From the NCBI GenBank assembly GCA_947086415.1, contig OX352293.1:4409515-4473514 (forward strand): 64,000 nt of DNA. The letters are read 5' to 3'. The first letter of the stretch is position 1, and every line of letters starts with the position of its first letter. Under the pieces are notes generated by a model that saw only the letters and a program-made list of their open reading frames with translations, was not told where the DNA came from and did not search any database. This DNA comes from Pammene aurita. Lineage: Eukaryota > Arthropoda > Insecta > Lepidoptera > Tortricidae. The position numbers were made by a program, and so were the translations under genes. This document shows positions 32,701 through 43,049 of the stretch, in pieces.

Positions 32701-33604
32701 TCTAACTTAATCTAGTGGACTATCTGCATTTTCTCGAAAACTACCATTAAATTGAGTTATATGAAAATAAAATAAGCAATAAAATAAAATTATAATCATG
32801 TGTGCCAAGTTTCAGTTTATTATCTTTAACACGAAAAAAAGTATAAGGATTCTACTTCTGTTTTGCTCTCCTGTAAAGTTGTCATTTCTCAATTAGAATC
32901 ATATACGTTGTTGTCGTCGCGCTGTAAATTTTCCTTTTTTTTCATGTGGTGCACAATAAAGAATATTTATTATTATTATGTCTTTCCCGACCACGGAATT
33001 AAGTGTTCCGGACATTTGATACGCGCAGAGGCCCTTTCGACAATTTAATGAAAAGTCAGGGGTATTATTATTATTATTGACTTCAAATTTAAAAAATCTG
33101 TAAAAAAAATATTACTTACTTGGCTAATGTTTATACTTTCCACTCCCTTTACATTTTTTAATAGGAAAATTAATATTCTTATAGCATTTGCACAATCATA
33201 TCACAACCGCTGTCGAATAAAATACGAAGGTGCAGATAATAATTATGTGCAAAAACATAATATGTTTGTACTGACCTATGTAGAACATAGCGCCAATGAC
33301 CAGCATCGAAATGCCACATCCGTTGGGTTGCTGACAGCAGCATGAGCAATGTGCTGCGTATAGAATCATAAGAGTTACAGTGACGAGCGCGTGCACCGCT
33401 GTCGCCACTTCCCAAAGTTCCAACAGGACGGGTAAGTCCTGCAACACACAATCAACCGTTCATCTGCGACCTCTACAGCCAACGAGGGTTATTCAAACTA
33501 CCAAGAGTTGTGCTGATATGCGTGTTAACAAATATACAAATGACAGATATAAGTAAAAAATACATAAAAACAATAAGTATACGGTGTCGCCGTTCTTGAC
33601 ACCG
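32701..33604. other. No gene recognised
   Basis: Contains (TTA)n runs at about 32965 and 33065-33079. Overlapping frames at 33127-33451 look like chance. Confidence 0.45.
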
Positions 33605-33955
33605 TGGATATGTGTCTTCTTCTTCTTCTTAGCCGATTTCGGCCACAGCGATTGCATAAATGTTCTTAGTTGCGGGAATTAAGCTGGTCCGGTCCGCCCG
33701 CTCGTGCGCCCTCATGTGACTGCAGTAGCCAATCTTAGTCTGCAGTGTACGCTCACACCGAGGGCATGTCAGGACTCCGTCTAGGTAGTGGTAAGTTAAG
33801 GCTGCAGGTAGTCGAGCCTTCAGAGCATCCCGTCTGTTGTCGAGGTCTACTCTTCGTCGTTCTTCGAAATCATCAACTCTTAGCTGCAACAACCGTCTCC
33901 ACTCCGGACGTTTCGCTGCCTGTGCTTCCCACTCAGAGGGCTTAGACAAGTGCAA
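33605..33955 (-). pseudogene. LINE C-terminal fragment with C2H2 zinc finger and (GAA)n tail
   Basis: The minus-strand frame 33955-33629 has a Trp/Arg-rich helix (KRPEWRRLLQLRVDDFEERR) and a C2H2 finger (CPRCERTLQTKIGYCSHMRAH) close to its stop, the pattern seen at the C-terminus of several insect LINE ORF2 proteins. After GCCGAAATCGGCTAA a GAAGAAGAAGAAG run follows, as a LINE 3' tail. RT and endonuclease are absent, so this is a 5'-truncated copy. Confidence 0.65.
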
Positions 33956-34204
33956 TTAGGAATGTCACATTTATATAATAATATGGTTAGTTAATATCTC
34001 GCGTCTCCGTTACACGTTCCGCCGTGTGAGTATCCTCTAACTAATATGACATTTTGGCGAAGAGCTTACGACATATGGTACGACTGTGTCGGAATTTCGT
34101 ACCAACTGTCGTGTTTTCGCAGAACACAGAACCACTACGCCTATTGCCCATGCTTGTAAGGGATTCAGGAAGTTAATTGTCGGAAGTAAATCTATCTGGG
34201 GCTG

Positions 34205-34258
34205 GGGCTGCTTCCTCCTGCTCCAACTCCTCCACCTCCTCCTGTCCCTCCACCTCCT
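34205..34258 (+). repeat. Left remainder of the proline-type minisatellite
   Basis: CCTCCTGCTCCAACTCCTCC-type sequence that continues at 41368 beyond the inserted LTR retrotransposon. The preceding 250 bp show no gene. Confidence 0.8.
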
Positions 34259-35893
34259 TGTAACGTTGTTACATTGTCTTTTGGTCCTAATTAGAATAGT
34301 TTCTTATCAATCAATTTTAACACCTTCCATTCGATCGGATATAACAATGCTTCAAACAGCGCCGTTTGAATGCACCTTGTGTTTATCTGTATGGGGTTGT
34401 CATCTAATAAATTTAGCCTAAATTATGGGTTTTTCTTCTGTCATTTTTAATAACATTGGCGTTTCATAAATAGGTATTTTGGAAAATTAGTAAATGAAAT
34501 GTAGTCAAAGGAAATGTATCTGGAAATTCTGAAAGCGGGTTCTGAAGTAAAGTATTTGGTTATTTAATATCATGGCTTTGACCTATTGATAGGAAAGTTG
34601 TTTGGTTGAAATCAATCAACAATAATTAGAGGGATTTATATTTATTTAATTGCCACCCTGAGTTGGGTCCTCTGCCCTCTGGTTCCTCCATCTTGGGAGT
34701 CACTGACATGACTCGGTCATTTGATTCGCGGCCATGTGGAAGGGCGGGCTCATGCAGCCTTCTTTAGTTTTGCCCCTGGTGGCAGCGAAGGTGGCGGTTC
34801 AATAATCGGTTATCTGCAAAGGAGAATCGTAAGTAAAGATTAATAGGTTTTTTGGCTATCACGGCGTGTTCTAGCTATTTTGACCATGCTTTTGGTTTTC
34901 AGATTTGAACTTGCCTGAGGGAGGGCGTGCTCTGTACAGATGTTATAGGAATATTTTCCATTCTCCGGTAAAGTTTCTTTCTCCAGTTTTGTCAATTTAT
35001 CAGGGCTGTAGTTCAGTCGACTAATGCAGATAATTTATTGTTCCTTGCAGGAGTCGGGTGTTTTATTTTCAACCAATGATGTTTTATTTTCAACCAATGA
35101 TGTCTTATTTTCAACCAATGATGTTTTATTTCCAACCATAGTATTGTATTTTGCAACCATTGTACAAAGTAGTACAAATGTTATAGTGAAGACTAAAATT
35201 GTACTCCCATATCATTATGGATCGAGCAGCGGCTCCTCCATGCGTTTCATCACCACATTGTTCCGGCCAAGCGGTCTGAGCTTCTCGGAAGTCGGTGCCC
35301 CGCTGCAAAGTCTGTGTGAGCAGTTTCCGGACAGCGTCCTGTAGCTTTGCGACGTGGCAAGCTTCTCGCACATCAGCGACTGGCGAAGAACAGCTTCTGA
35401 GGTCGGTTCAGTCCTTTATTAATTTTAAATGGCAGTAGGAATTCTGTGGAAAAGTAAATATCATTAGTTTTGAGAACCAACATTAAGTATTTAAATTTAG
35501 AAATCTCTGATATATAAAACCATAGGGACTAACCTAAGTAGTTAAGAATTTGGGTAGAGACCTGAATAAATCTCAACCTTTGAACCTTGTTAACGACCTA
35601 GCTTAACCGCTGAGCTCCTAGAAATTTTAGTTGGTGTCGAACTTAAACGAAAAGAGAGATTTATCCAGTGTTTAGATTTAAAAGGTTATTTTCAAAAGCA
35701 AGAATAGGAAATAAAGATTTAGTACAGGATCCACTTGTTTAATTTCACACCAGCCCTGCATAGAGCAAGACCCTTGCGACATCAACATTTGACTTAGTGA
35801 TTAATAATAATTTATTTAATTGTGTTCAGGGAAAATAAGCTGTGGCCTAGTTCTAGGTTATCAAAACCTAGCCTAAATTTCATCTACCTGACA
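34259..35893. repeat. 5' LTR (strand inferred plus)
   Basis: 1,635 bp. It holds four ~21-bp units of GTTTTATTTTCAACCAATGAT at about 35057-35140, each with a CCAAT box, possibly promoter or enhancer elements. Confidence 0.85.
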
Positions 35894-35894
35894 C

Positions 35895-35908
35895 TGGCGC
35901 CCAAAGGT
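35895..35908 (+). promoter_or_regulatory. Primer-binding site
   Basis: TGGCGCCCAAAGG starts one base after the LTR. TGGCGCCC matches the 3' end of tRNA-Lys type primers. It sets the element's orientation as plus. Confidence 0.7.
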
Positions 35909-38900
35909 ATTTCTCCAGGTCTTTAATTGCTCTATGAAAGGCTAAAATTTCGGTTTTAGAATATCAGAGATATATTTTGTTTTGTGGTTGGTTACTCACC
36001 TTTTGGAAGCGAAAATCGCATTTTCCACGTGTATTTTGCATTGATGATCATTGGCATTCTTTATTTTGTACCTTTTTATTGCAAATTTGTAAAGGAAAAA
36101 TCGATTTATTTCCATATTTTATAACGAATTTGTAGGTTATTGGAAAGTGTCAACGTCGCAATTTTCCCACGTGACACGTGTAGTATATAAGTCATTTCGC
36201 TTATAAAGATATTTGAGAACTATTTTTACAAATTTAAAGCTATTTCAGACATGTACAAGAATTTAGAATTATTCATTATTTGCTTGTAAATTAGGAATTT
36301 GAAACGTTGCCACATAGGTATCTTGTGCTTTTGTACAAATTTTGTTTAATTTGTGAAGAATTTAGCGAATTTGTTTTGAAATTTTGTATGACATTTTTGA
36401 GGTTATATAATTTTGCTGACGCTGACAAAATTGACACAGCATATGTTTAGTCCTTTTGATTTGAGTAACATTTTAAGCACTGGTTTTACACCTAACACAA
36501 TCTATATACCTTTTAGGGGTTTAACATTTAAATTATTTGATATTAAAATTTTGTTAATGTTCCATGACTTAGCGCTCAACTGCTTGACTACCATGTCAAT
36601 AATTCGGAGTAAACATTTTTACTTGCACTTATTTTGAATATTTAATGAATGACATTGTTGCAAGTTATTTTTACACAGAGTTGGATAGACGCATTTAAAT
36701 ATCTGACTGCTGTATTTGTTTTGTATTAATGCTAAACCTCCTTTTACAGTCGAGTTCATAAATATGTGTACATTTCTTCACCTTAATCCATTGCAATAAG
36801 GTTAAAACACGTACACATATTTATGAACTCGACTGTACTAGTAATTTTATAATGGTTATGCTATAGTTTTATAGTCAAGGAAATCTGAATATTTGTCGTA
36901 TTTTTTTTAAAAGGATTCAATACTCACATATTGTTTTCTCCATAGTGATCCAAGAATGTTAATAAAACAAAAATCTACTTAAGAACATTTAATTTTAAAT
37001 TTAACACAAAACAGTCAGAATAACTTTTGTAATTTATATTATCAGAGATTTTAGTTCAACAGTTCACATATTTTGAAGTATAAACGGATCAAATCTTTCA
37101 ATTACACCTCACAGTTCTCACTTTCAACAATTAATTTTCGTTTAATTATTGCAATTGGGCAGGAAATTCTTGCTGGACTTGTAGGTATTTTCTGGACACT
37201 GCCAGGAAGCCTTGTTGTTGAGCGTGGAACCAGATGTATTGTTCCACTGCAGGTTTCAGCAAGCTTTCTGAGTTTGTCTTCCAATGCACATTGATATTTT
37301 GTATCAGAAGGGATACTTTCTTGTAGAATGCTAGCTGTCCGGAGCGTCAGCCTAGCATTGTCGGTCACATTTCAGTTTTGATATTTTTGTTTTACCAGGG
37401 TACAGTAATAGCTAGTGCTGGTTGTTATAGTGCTTTTGTTTAGGTAGTTGATCCAGTTGTGCATTGTTTTTTAGTAATCTGAAACATATCAAGGAAAATT
37501 TGTGATTTCAAAATAGGTTGATAGGTTATTTTGAATTTGAACATATTTTCGTTTCAAGTTCAATAATGTAATAGAGAAGTGTTCAATTTTTAGAGTAAAG
37601 GAGATAAGGAGCATCATAGCATTGACTTTTAGTCTAATTAGATAGCAAATTACCTGTTTTATGCGTAGTTTCGAGTTTGCATAGTGTCGTGTTGTTAGGT
37701 CATTTTGCAGTATCAGTCTTAATTATTTTGCAATTCCACCACAGTTTTTTATTAAAGATTGCTTGCTGTGTTTAGTAGAAGCATGGGCATTTGCTCAGCT
37801 AGGGTCTTGGCGTTGTAGGTAATGAGCTAAGCTAATGATTGTCTTCAACAATCGATGAATAATTTTCAATTGACATTTAGTTTTTTTAAACCACAGACCC
37901 AAGGGTGCGTTCCAAAACGTACTAATTAATTTCGTTCGGAAACTTTGCTTTATTTTAACAAAACAAGCGTTTAAATAAACGTCCGTTTCTTTTAAGTTAT
38001 ATTGACTTGTGATTTGAACTTTTGACCAATGTTGGATTGTTTAATGTTTTGTGAATATTTTTATTACGATGTTTTATAGCACCCAAACCTAAACATTAAA
38101 ATTTAATACAGGTTTGTTTTTGTTTTTTTTTTTTTTTTTTTCTCATTTAGTTTAATGAAAGGTGCTTTTGAGTTTCCGAGTTTTATTTTGGCGGGAGTTT
38201 TGAGCTAGGCTCGTTGACGTATTAGGGATATTTTCGATCTCTGGTTGTTCGTTGGGAGTGTTAAATATTATGGTGGTTCAAATGTTTAATCACGACAGTG
38301 CACGGAACGTGGTGAACAGCAATGACTGGACTCACTACTTTGTCTGCTTGTGGATGAATGATAGGTATTTGATATGCGTGAGGTATGATAGGGGCGACAC
38401 AATCTTGCTCGGTTTCAAGTCAGAGCGATCCTTGATATTGTCAGTTGTGTTACGTTAAACGTAACGGGTACTAACCACACCCGAGCGCCGTTTGGTGCAA
38501 TTTTGCGTGTTTTACGCGTTTTGTTGATATGGTATGGGTCCGGGGTCCACACCCAGCGGGAATCATTTTGGGAACCGTATTTTTTTTGGGTTCTTGCCTA
38601 CCGTCCATATCAACTGGTACATATTTGGTACCTTTTTGTTTTGTGCTGCTCCGGTGTATTTGACTTCTTCTAGAAGGCGCTGGAACGGCACACGGTGTCT
38701 CAGCCAAGTAGGGTGGTAAGACCTTTTTTTTGAACTCGGCTGAGATGGTTGAGGTTTTATGGTGGTGGTTTTGATACCACGTTGGTTTTGGTGCTGATGA
38801 TCCAACACTAAACTTCATAAGTGGTATTATGAAGTTGTTGGTATGGCTCATAGTGTCTCCGCCGGGTTAGGCGTGTGACACAGGTTTGATCAGCCAGTCA

Positions 38901-39717
38901 CGGTTGAGGTTTAGTTGGTTTTTAGTATGGTTAACCGGAGAGTAGAGCGGGGAAAAGTGAGTCCTATCAACTCAAAGGGCCGTGTTGGTTTTTTTGGTTC
39001 GTCTGTTTTTTTTTGTAGTCGGGAGAATTGGAACAGCGTTATGTTTACAATTCAACTGGCTGATGTTGGATTTTGGAGGAATGGTTTTTGCTGGTTTGGT
39101 TTGTTGTTTGTTGTCAACATCAAGGTTGAGACAAGTTGGTGTCCTCAACCTGTAGGGTTGCGACAAATTGTTGTTTTGTTTGGTTCGTTTTGGTTGGTTG
39201 CTTACAGTTTGACGACTGTAAGGTGAATTTACCCGGTCTAGGAGGGAATATATTGATGAATGCTGAATTACAGACCTGGCGGCTGGCTTTAGCGTTCACA
39301 GGATACCGGGGTCAACTCCGCGTTGTCCTGGGAACACTAACGGACTGAGTACTAGATAGTTAGTTTATGGAAGGGGTTACTATGTTGTGCAGCATGTAGG
39401 CCACATAGTTTATTTTACCTTCGGTGTCAGTGTGGGTTCGAGATTATATATTTATTATTTTATTTTTTTAGTTCTTTCGAAAAGTAGATGAACAGGTATT
39501 CTACAAATAGGAATTAGAGTTCCTAGTATTAGTTTTATTGGTTTGCAATCTCGAACTTATGCTAGATTTTGTTTTCTTTTTCTTTCCCATTAATTTCATT
39601 TTTAAATCGAATTTTCTTGCTTTTGGAGAAAATTTTCTTCAAATCAATTTCACATTAAATATTTGATGAGAGTCGCTGAGGACAGCGAGCGGTTCACCTG
39701 CGTTGAACCTTGAAATC
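35909..39717 (+). other. Internal region without retroviral ORFs
   Basis: It carries a palindromic mariner-type MITE (36747-36835), a T run at 38126-38140 and unassigned frames, the longest being 126 codons on the minus strand at 38851-38471 and 103 on the plus strand at 38915. None has a catalytic or zinc-knuckle motif. A GT-rich tract spans about 38150-39250. Confidence 0.6.
36747..36835. mobile_element. 89-bp palindromic mariner-type MITE
   Basis: Ends CAGTCGAGTTCATAAATATG and its inverse, with TA on both sides. It lies inside the LTR element, so it either arrived later or is carried by the family. Confidence 0.85.
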
Positions 39718-39731
39718 GGGGGGAGATGTAT
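39718..39731 (+). promoter_or_regulatory. Polypurine tract
   Basis: GGGGGGAGATGTAT immediately before the 3' LTR, in the expected place for plus-strand priming. Confidence 0.65.
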
Positions 39732-41367
39732 TGTAACGTTGTTACATTGTCTTTTGGTCCTAATTAGAATAGTTTCTTATCAATCAATTTTAACACCTTC
39801 GATTCGATCGGATATAACAATGCTTCAAACAGCGCCGTTCGAATGCACCTTGTGTTTATCTGTATGGGGTTGTCATCTAATAAATTTAGCCTAAATTATG
39901 GGTTTTTCTTCTGTCATTTTTAATAACATTGGCGTTTCATAAATAGGTATTTTGGAAAATTAGTAAATGAAATGTAGTCAAAGGAAATGTATCTGGAAAT
40001 TCTGAAAGCGGGTTCTGAAGTAAAGTATTTGGTTATTTAATATCATGGCTTTGACCTATTGATAGGAAAGTTGTTTGGTTGAAATCAATCAACAATAATT
40101 AGAGGGATTTATATTTATTTAATTGCCACCCTGAGTTGGGTCCTCTGCCCTCTGGTTCCTCCATCTTGGGAGTCACTGACATGACTCGGTCATTTGATTC
40201 GCGGCCATGTGGAAGGGCGGGCTCATGCAGCCTTCTTTAGTTTTGCCCCTGGTGGCAGCGAAGGTGGCGGTTCAATAATCGGTTATCTGCAAAGGAGAAT
40301 CGTAAGTAAAGATTAATAGGTTTTTTGGCTATCACGGCGTGTTCTAGCTATTTTGACCATGCTTTTGGTTTTCAGATTTGAACTTGCCTGAGGGAGGGCG
40401 TGCTCTGTAGAGATGTTATAGGAATATTTTCCATTCTCCGGTAAGATTTCTTTCTCCAGTTTTGTCAATTTATCAGGGCTGTAGTTCAGTCGACTAATGC
40501 AGATAATTTATTGTTCCTTGCAGGAGACGGGTGTTTTATTTTCAACCAATGATGTTTTATTTTCAACCAATGATGTCTTATTTTCAACCAATGATGTTTT
40601 ATTTCCAACCATAGTATTGTATTTTGCAACCATTGTACAAAGTAGTACAAATGTTATAGTGAAGACTAAAATTGTACTCCCATATCATTATGGATCGAGC
40701 AGCGGCTCCTCCATGCGTTTCATCACCACATTGTTCCGGCCAAGCGGTCTGAGCTTCTCGGAAGTCGGTGCCCCGCTGCAAAGTCTGTGTGAGCAGTTTC
40801 CGGACAGCGTCCTGTAGCTTTGCGACGTGGCAAGCTTCTCGCACATCAGCGACTGGCGAAGAACAGCTTCTGAGGTCGGTTCAGTCCTTTATTAATTTTA
40901 AATGGCAGTAGGAATTCTGTGGAAAAGTAAATATCATTAGTTTTGAGAACCAACATTAAGTATTTAAATTTAGAAATCTCTGATATATAAAACCATAGGG
41001 ACTAACCTAAGTAGTTAAGAATTTGGGTAGAGACCTGAATAAATCTCAACCTTTGAACCTTGTTAACGACCTAGCTTAACCGCTGAGCTCCTAGAAATTT
41101 TAGTTGGTGTCGAACTTAGACGAAAAGAGAGATTTATCCAGTGTTTAGATTTAAAAGGTTATTTTCAAAAGCAAGAATAGGAAATAAAGATTTAGTACAG
41201 TATCCACTTGTTTAATTTCACACCAGCCCTGCATAGAGCAAGACCCTTGCGACATCAACATTTGACTTAGTGATTGATAATAATTTATTAAATTGTGTTC
41301 AGGGGAAATAAGCTGTGGCCTAGTTCTAGGTTATCAAAACCTAGCCTAAATAGTCATCTACTAGACA
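39732..41367. repeat. 3' LTR
   Basis: 1,636 bp, about 99% identical to 34259-35893, including the CCAAT-bearing 21-bp units. Confidence 0.85.
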
Positions 41368-42112
41368 TCCTCTAGTCCCTCCGCCTCCTCCAGTCCCTCC
41401 GCCTCCTCCAGTCCCTCCGCCTCCTCCAGTCCCTCCGCCTCCTCCAGTCCCTCCACCTCCTCTAGTCCCTCCACCTCCTCCAGGCCCTCCGCCTCCTCCA
41501 GTCCCTCCGCCTCCTTCAGTCCCTCCGCCTCCTCCAGTCCCTCCGCCTCCTTCAGTCCCTCCGCCTCCTCCTGTCCCTCCTGATCCTGTCCCTCCGCCTC
41601 CTCCTCCTGTTCCGCCCCCTCCTCCAGCAGTTGTTGTGGGGGTTGTCGTCGGCGTTGGAGTTTATTTCTGGAGTATATATGCCTCCTCCTGCTCCAACTC
41701 CTCCACCTGTCCCTCCGCATCATCCAGTCCCTCCGCCTCCTCCAGTCCCTCCGCCTCGTCCAGTCCCTCCGCCTCCTCCAGTCCCTGCACCTCCTCCAGT
41801 CCCTCCGACTCCTCCAGTCCCTCCGTCTCCTCCAGTCCCTCCACCTCCTCTAGTCCCTCCACCTCCTCCAGTCCCTCCGCCTCCTCCAGTCCCTCCGCCT
41901 CCTCCAGTCCCTCCGCCTCCTCCGGTCCCTCCGCCTCCTCCAGTCCCTCCACCTCCTCCAGTCCCTCCGCCTCCTCCAGTCCCTCCGCCTCCTCCAGTCC
42001 CTCCGCCTCCTTCAGTCCCTCCGCCTCCTCCTGTCCCTCCTCCTCCTGTCCCTCCGCCTCCTCCAGTCCCTCCGCCTCCTCCCCCTGTTCCGCCTCCTCC
42101 TCCGGCAGTTGT
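41368..42112. repeat. 15-bp minisatellite (CCTCCAGTCCCTCCG), duplicated block
   Basis: A head-to-tail 15-mer array in two blocks (41371-41640 and about 41680-42105). Each block ends in the same ~60-bp sequence around GTTGTTGTGGGGGTTGTCG. Because 15 is a multiple of three, the array is open in several frames on both strands, giving PPVPP, SASSSP, EGLEEA and GGTGGGG peptides. Continued from 34205-34258 across the inserted LTR element. Confidence 0.85.
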
Positions 42113-42179
42113 TGTGGGGGTTGTCGTCGGCGTTGGAGTTTCTTTCTGGAGTATATACGGTATTCTAGCTAGCAAATAG
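41683..42179 (+). CDS. Possible proline-rich protein fragment (PPVPP repeats), doubtful
   Basis: From ATG 41683 a frame of about 165 codons gives PPVPP repeats followed by a hydrophobic end, PAVVVGVVVGVGVSFWSIYG, before its stop. The same hydrophobic ending follows the first block near 41635-41680. A real proline-rich membrane protein is possible, but every frame here is open because of the 15-bp repeat, and no promoter or start region is visible (the LTR element sits upstream). I keep it at low confidence. Confidence 0.2.
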
Positions 42180-42337
42180 AGTAATACGTAAACTTTCATA
42201 ATTTGGTTAACTAAAAATTTTGTGACGCTTGAAAAAACAAAATTTGAAATGGAAATGTCAATGCTGTCAATTTCTTCTTAAACGGACGACAGTAGGTACC
42301 TCACCAGTACCTATCTCAGAAGGTAGAGGTACACACA

Positions 42338-42800
42338 CAAAGCCTAGTAGTCGGTGGTGGTGTACACGACAACAAAGGGCATTATACGGATTTTAGTGAT
42401 GATGATGGGATCTCCTTTTGCATAGTGAGACTGTAGGACCCATAGGCCATTTTAAGAAGTAGAGCCACCTAAATTTATGGTGCGGTGGGGGTAAAAAAGC
42501 TGGTTAAAATTTGTGCGACACATAGATTGAAAACTATCAGCATACATCACAGGCAAGAATTGTAGAGAATTTCATGAAGAATATATCCTTTATTGAAAGT
42601 TTTGTGATAACTTCGACCGTTTTTGTTAAAAGATTATGAATGTTCCTACTTTTGTGGGAAGTGGGGAAAACAATTGTTATATTTGTAACATATAATAGTG
42701 CAGAGTTATCCACTAAAGATTTGGCTTGAAAGTTTCGTATCCAGGCAATAAATAAAAAAGTAAAATAATATTTTTAACGTAAACTGTTTTGACTAGATAC
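42338..42800 (+). repeat. Dispersed repeat, copy 2 (target of the 412-like element)
   Basis: Reverse-complement match to 16270-16712 (shared GGCATTATACGGATTTTAG, CCTACTTTTGTGGGAAGTG, GTTTTGACTAGATAC). The frame open in copy 1 has several stops here. The LTR element begins directly after ATAC at 42800. Confidence 0.8.
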
Positions 42801-42943
42801 TGAGGTGTGGTGCGGGGGAGTAGTAAATAGGAATACGTGTGAATCGTGTTAACGACTATTTATTACTGAATTCCACAATACAGTGAGTGATATACTTACA
42901 GCTAGGGTTGTCACACATAACTATAACTAGGGTCTCCACCTCA
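42801..42943 (-). repeat. 3' LTR of the 412-like element
   Basis: 143 bp. On the coding strand it starts TGAGGTGGAGACC and ends CACCACACCTCA, giving short inverted ends. Confidence 0.9.
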
Positions 42944-43049
42944 TCTCCGGGGAGAAAAGGAAAAAAAAGTAACTTTAGTGACATTTTTTTTTCTTATAGC
43001 TAATTAATAATAAAATTCTAAACATAGAATTACATTTGTTTCTATTGAT

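Larger units (their letters stand above)
34259..41367. mobile_element. Non-autonomous LTR retrotransposon, 7.1 kb, no gag-pol
   Basis: Two 1.64-kb direct repeats begin TGTAACG and end in ..GACA. They differ at roughly a dozen to fifteen positions (about 99% identical), so the insertion is young. TCCT flanks both sides (34255-34258, 41368-41371). A primer-binding-type sequence and a purine tract sit next to the LTRs. The 3.8-kb interior has no frame resembling gag, protease, RT or integrase; the longest frames are about 70-126 codons without motifs. This is a LARD-like design that would rely on enzymes from another element. LTR length and TCCT duplication suggest a Ty3/gypsy helper, but BEL/Pao is not excluded. 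Confidence 0.85.

Noticed and set aside
33127..33451. Overlapping frames on both strands
   Set aside because: No motif or codon pattern of a real gene; mutually overlapping chance frames.
38471..38851. 126-codon minus-strand frame inside the non-autonomous LTR element
   Set aside because: Antisense to the element and without gag or pol motifs. Not called, but worth a conservation test.
41361..42199. Long Gly-, Ser- and Glu-rich frames on both strands
   Set aside because: The 15-bp repeat keeps frames open automatically; only the PPVPP frame with a hydrophobic end is kept, at low confidence.
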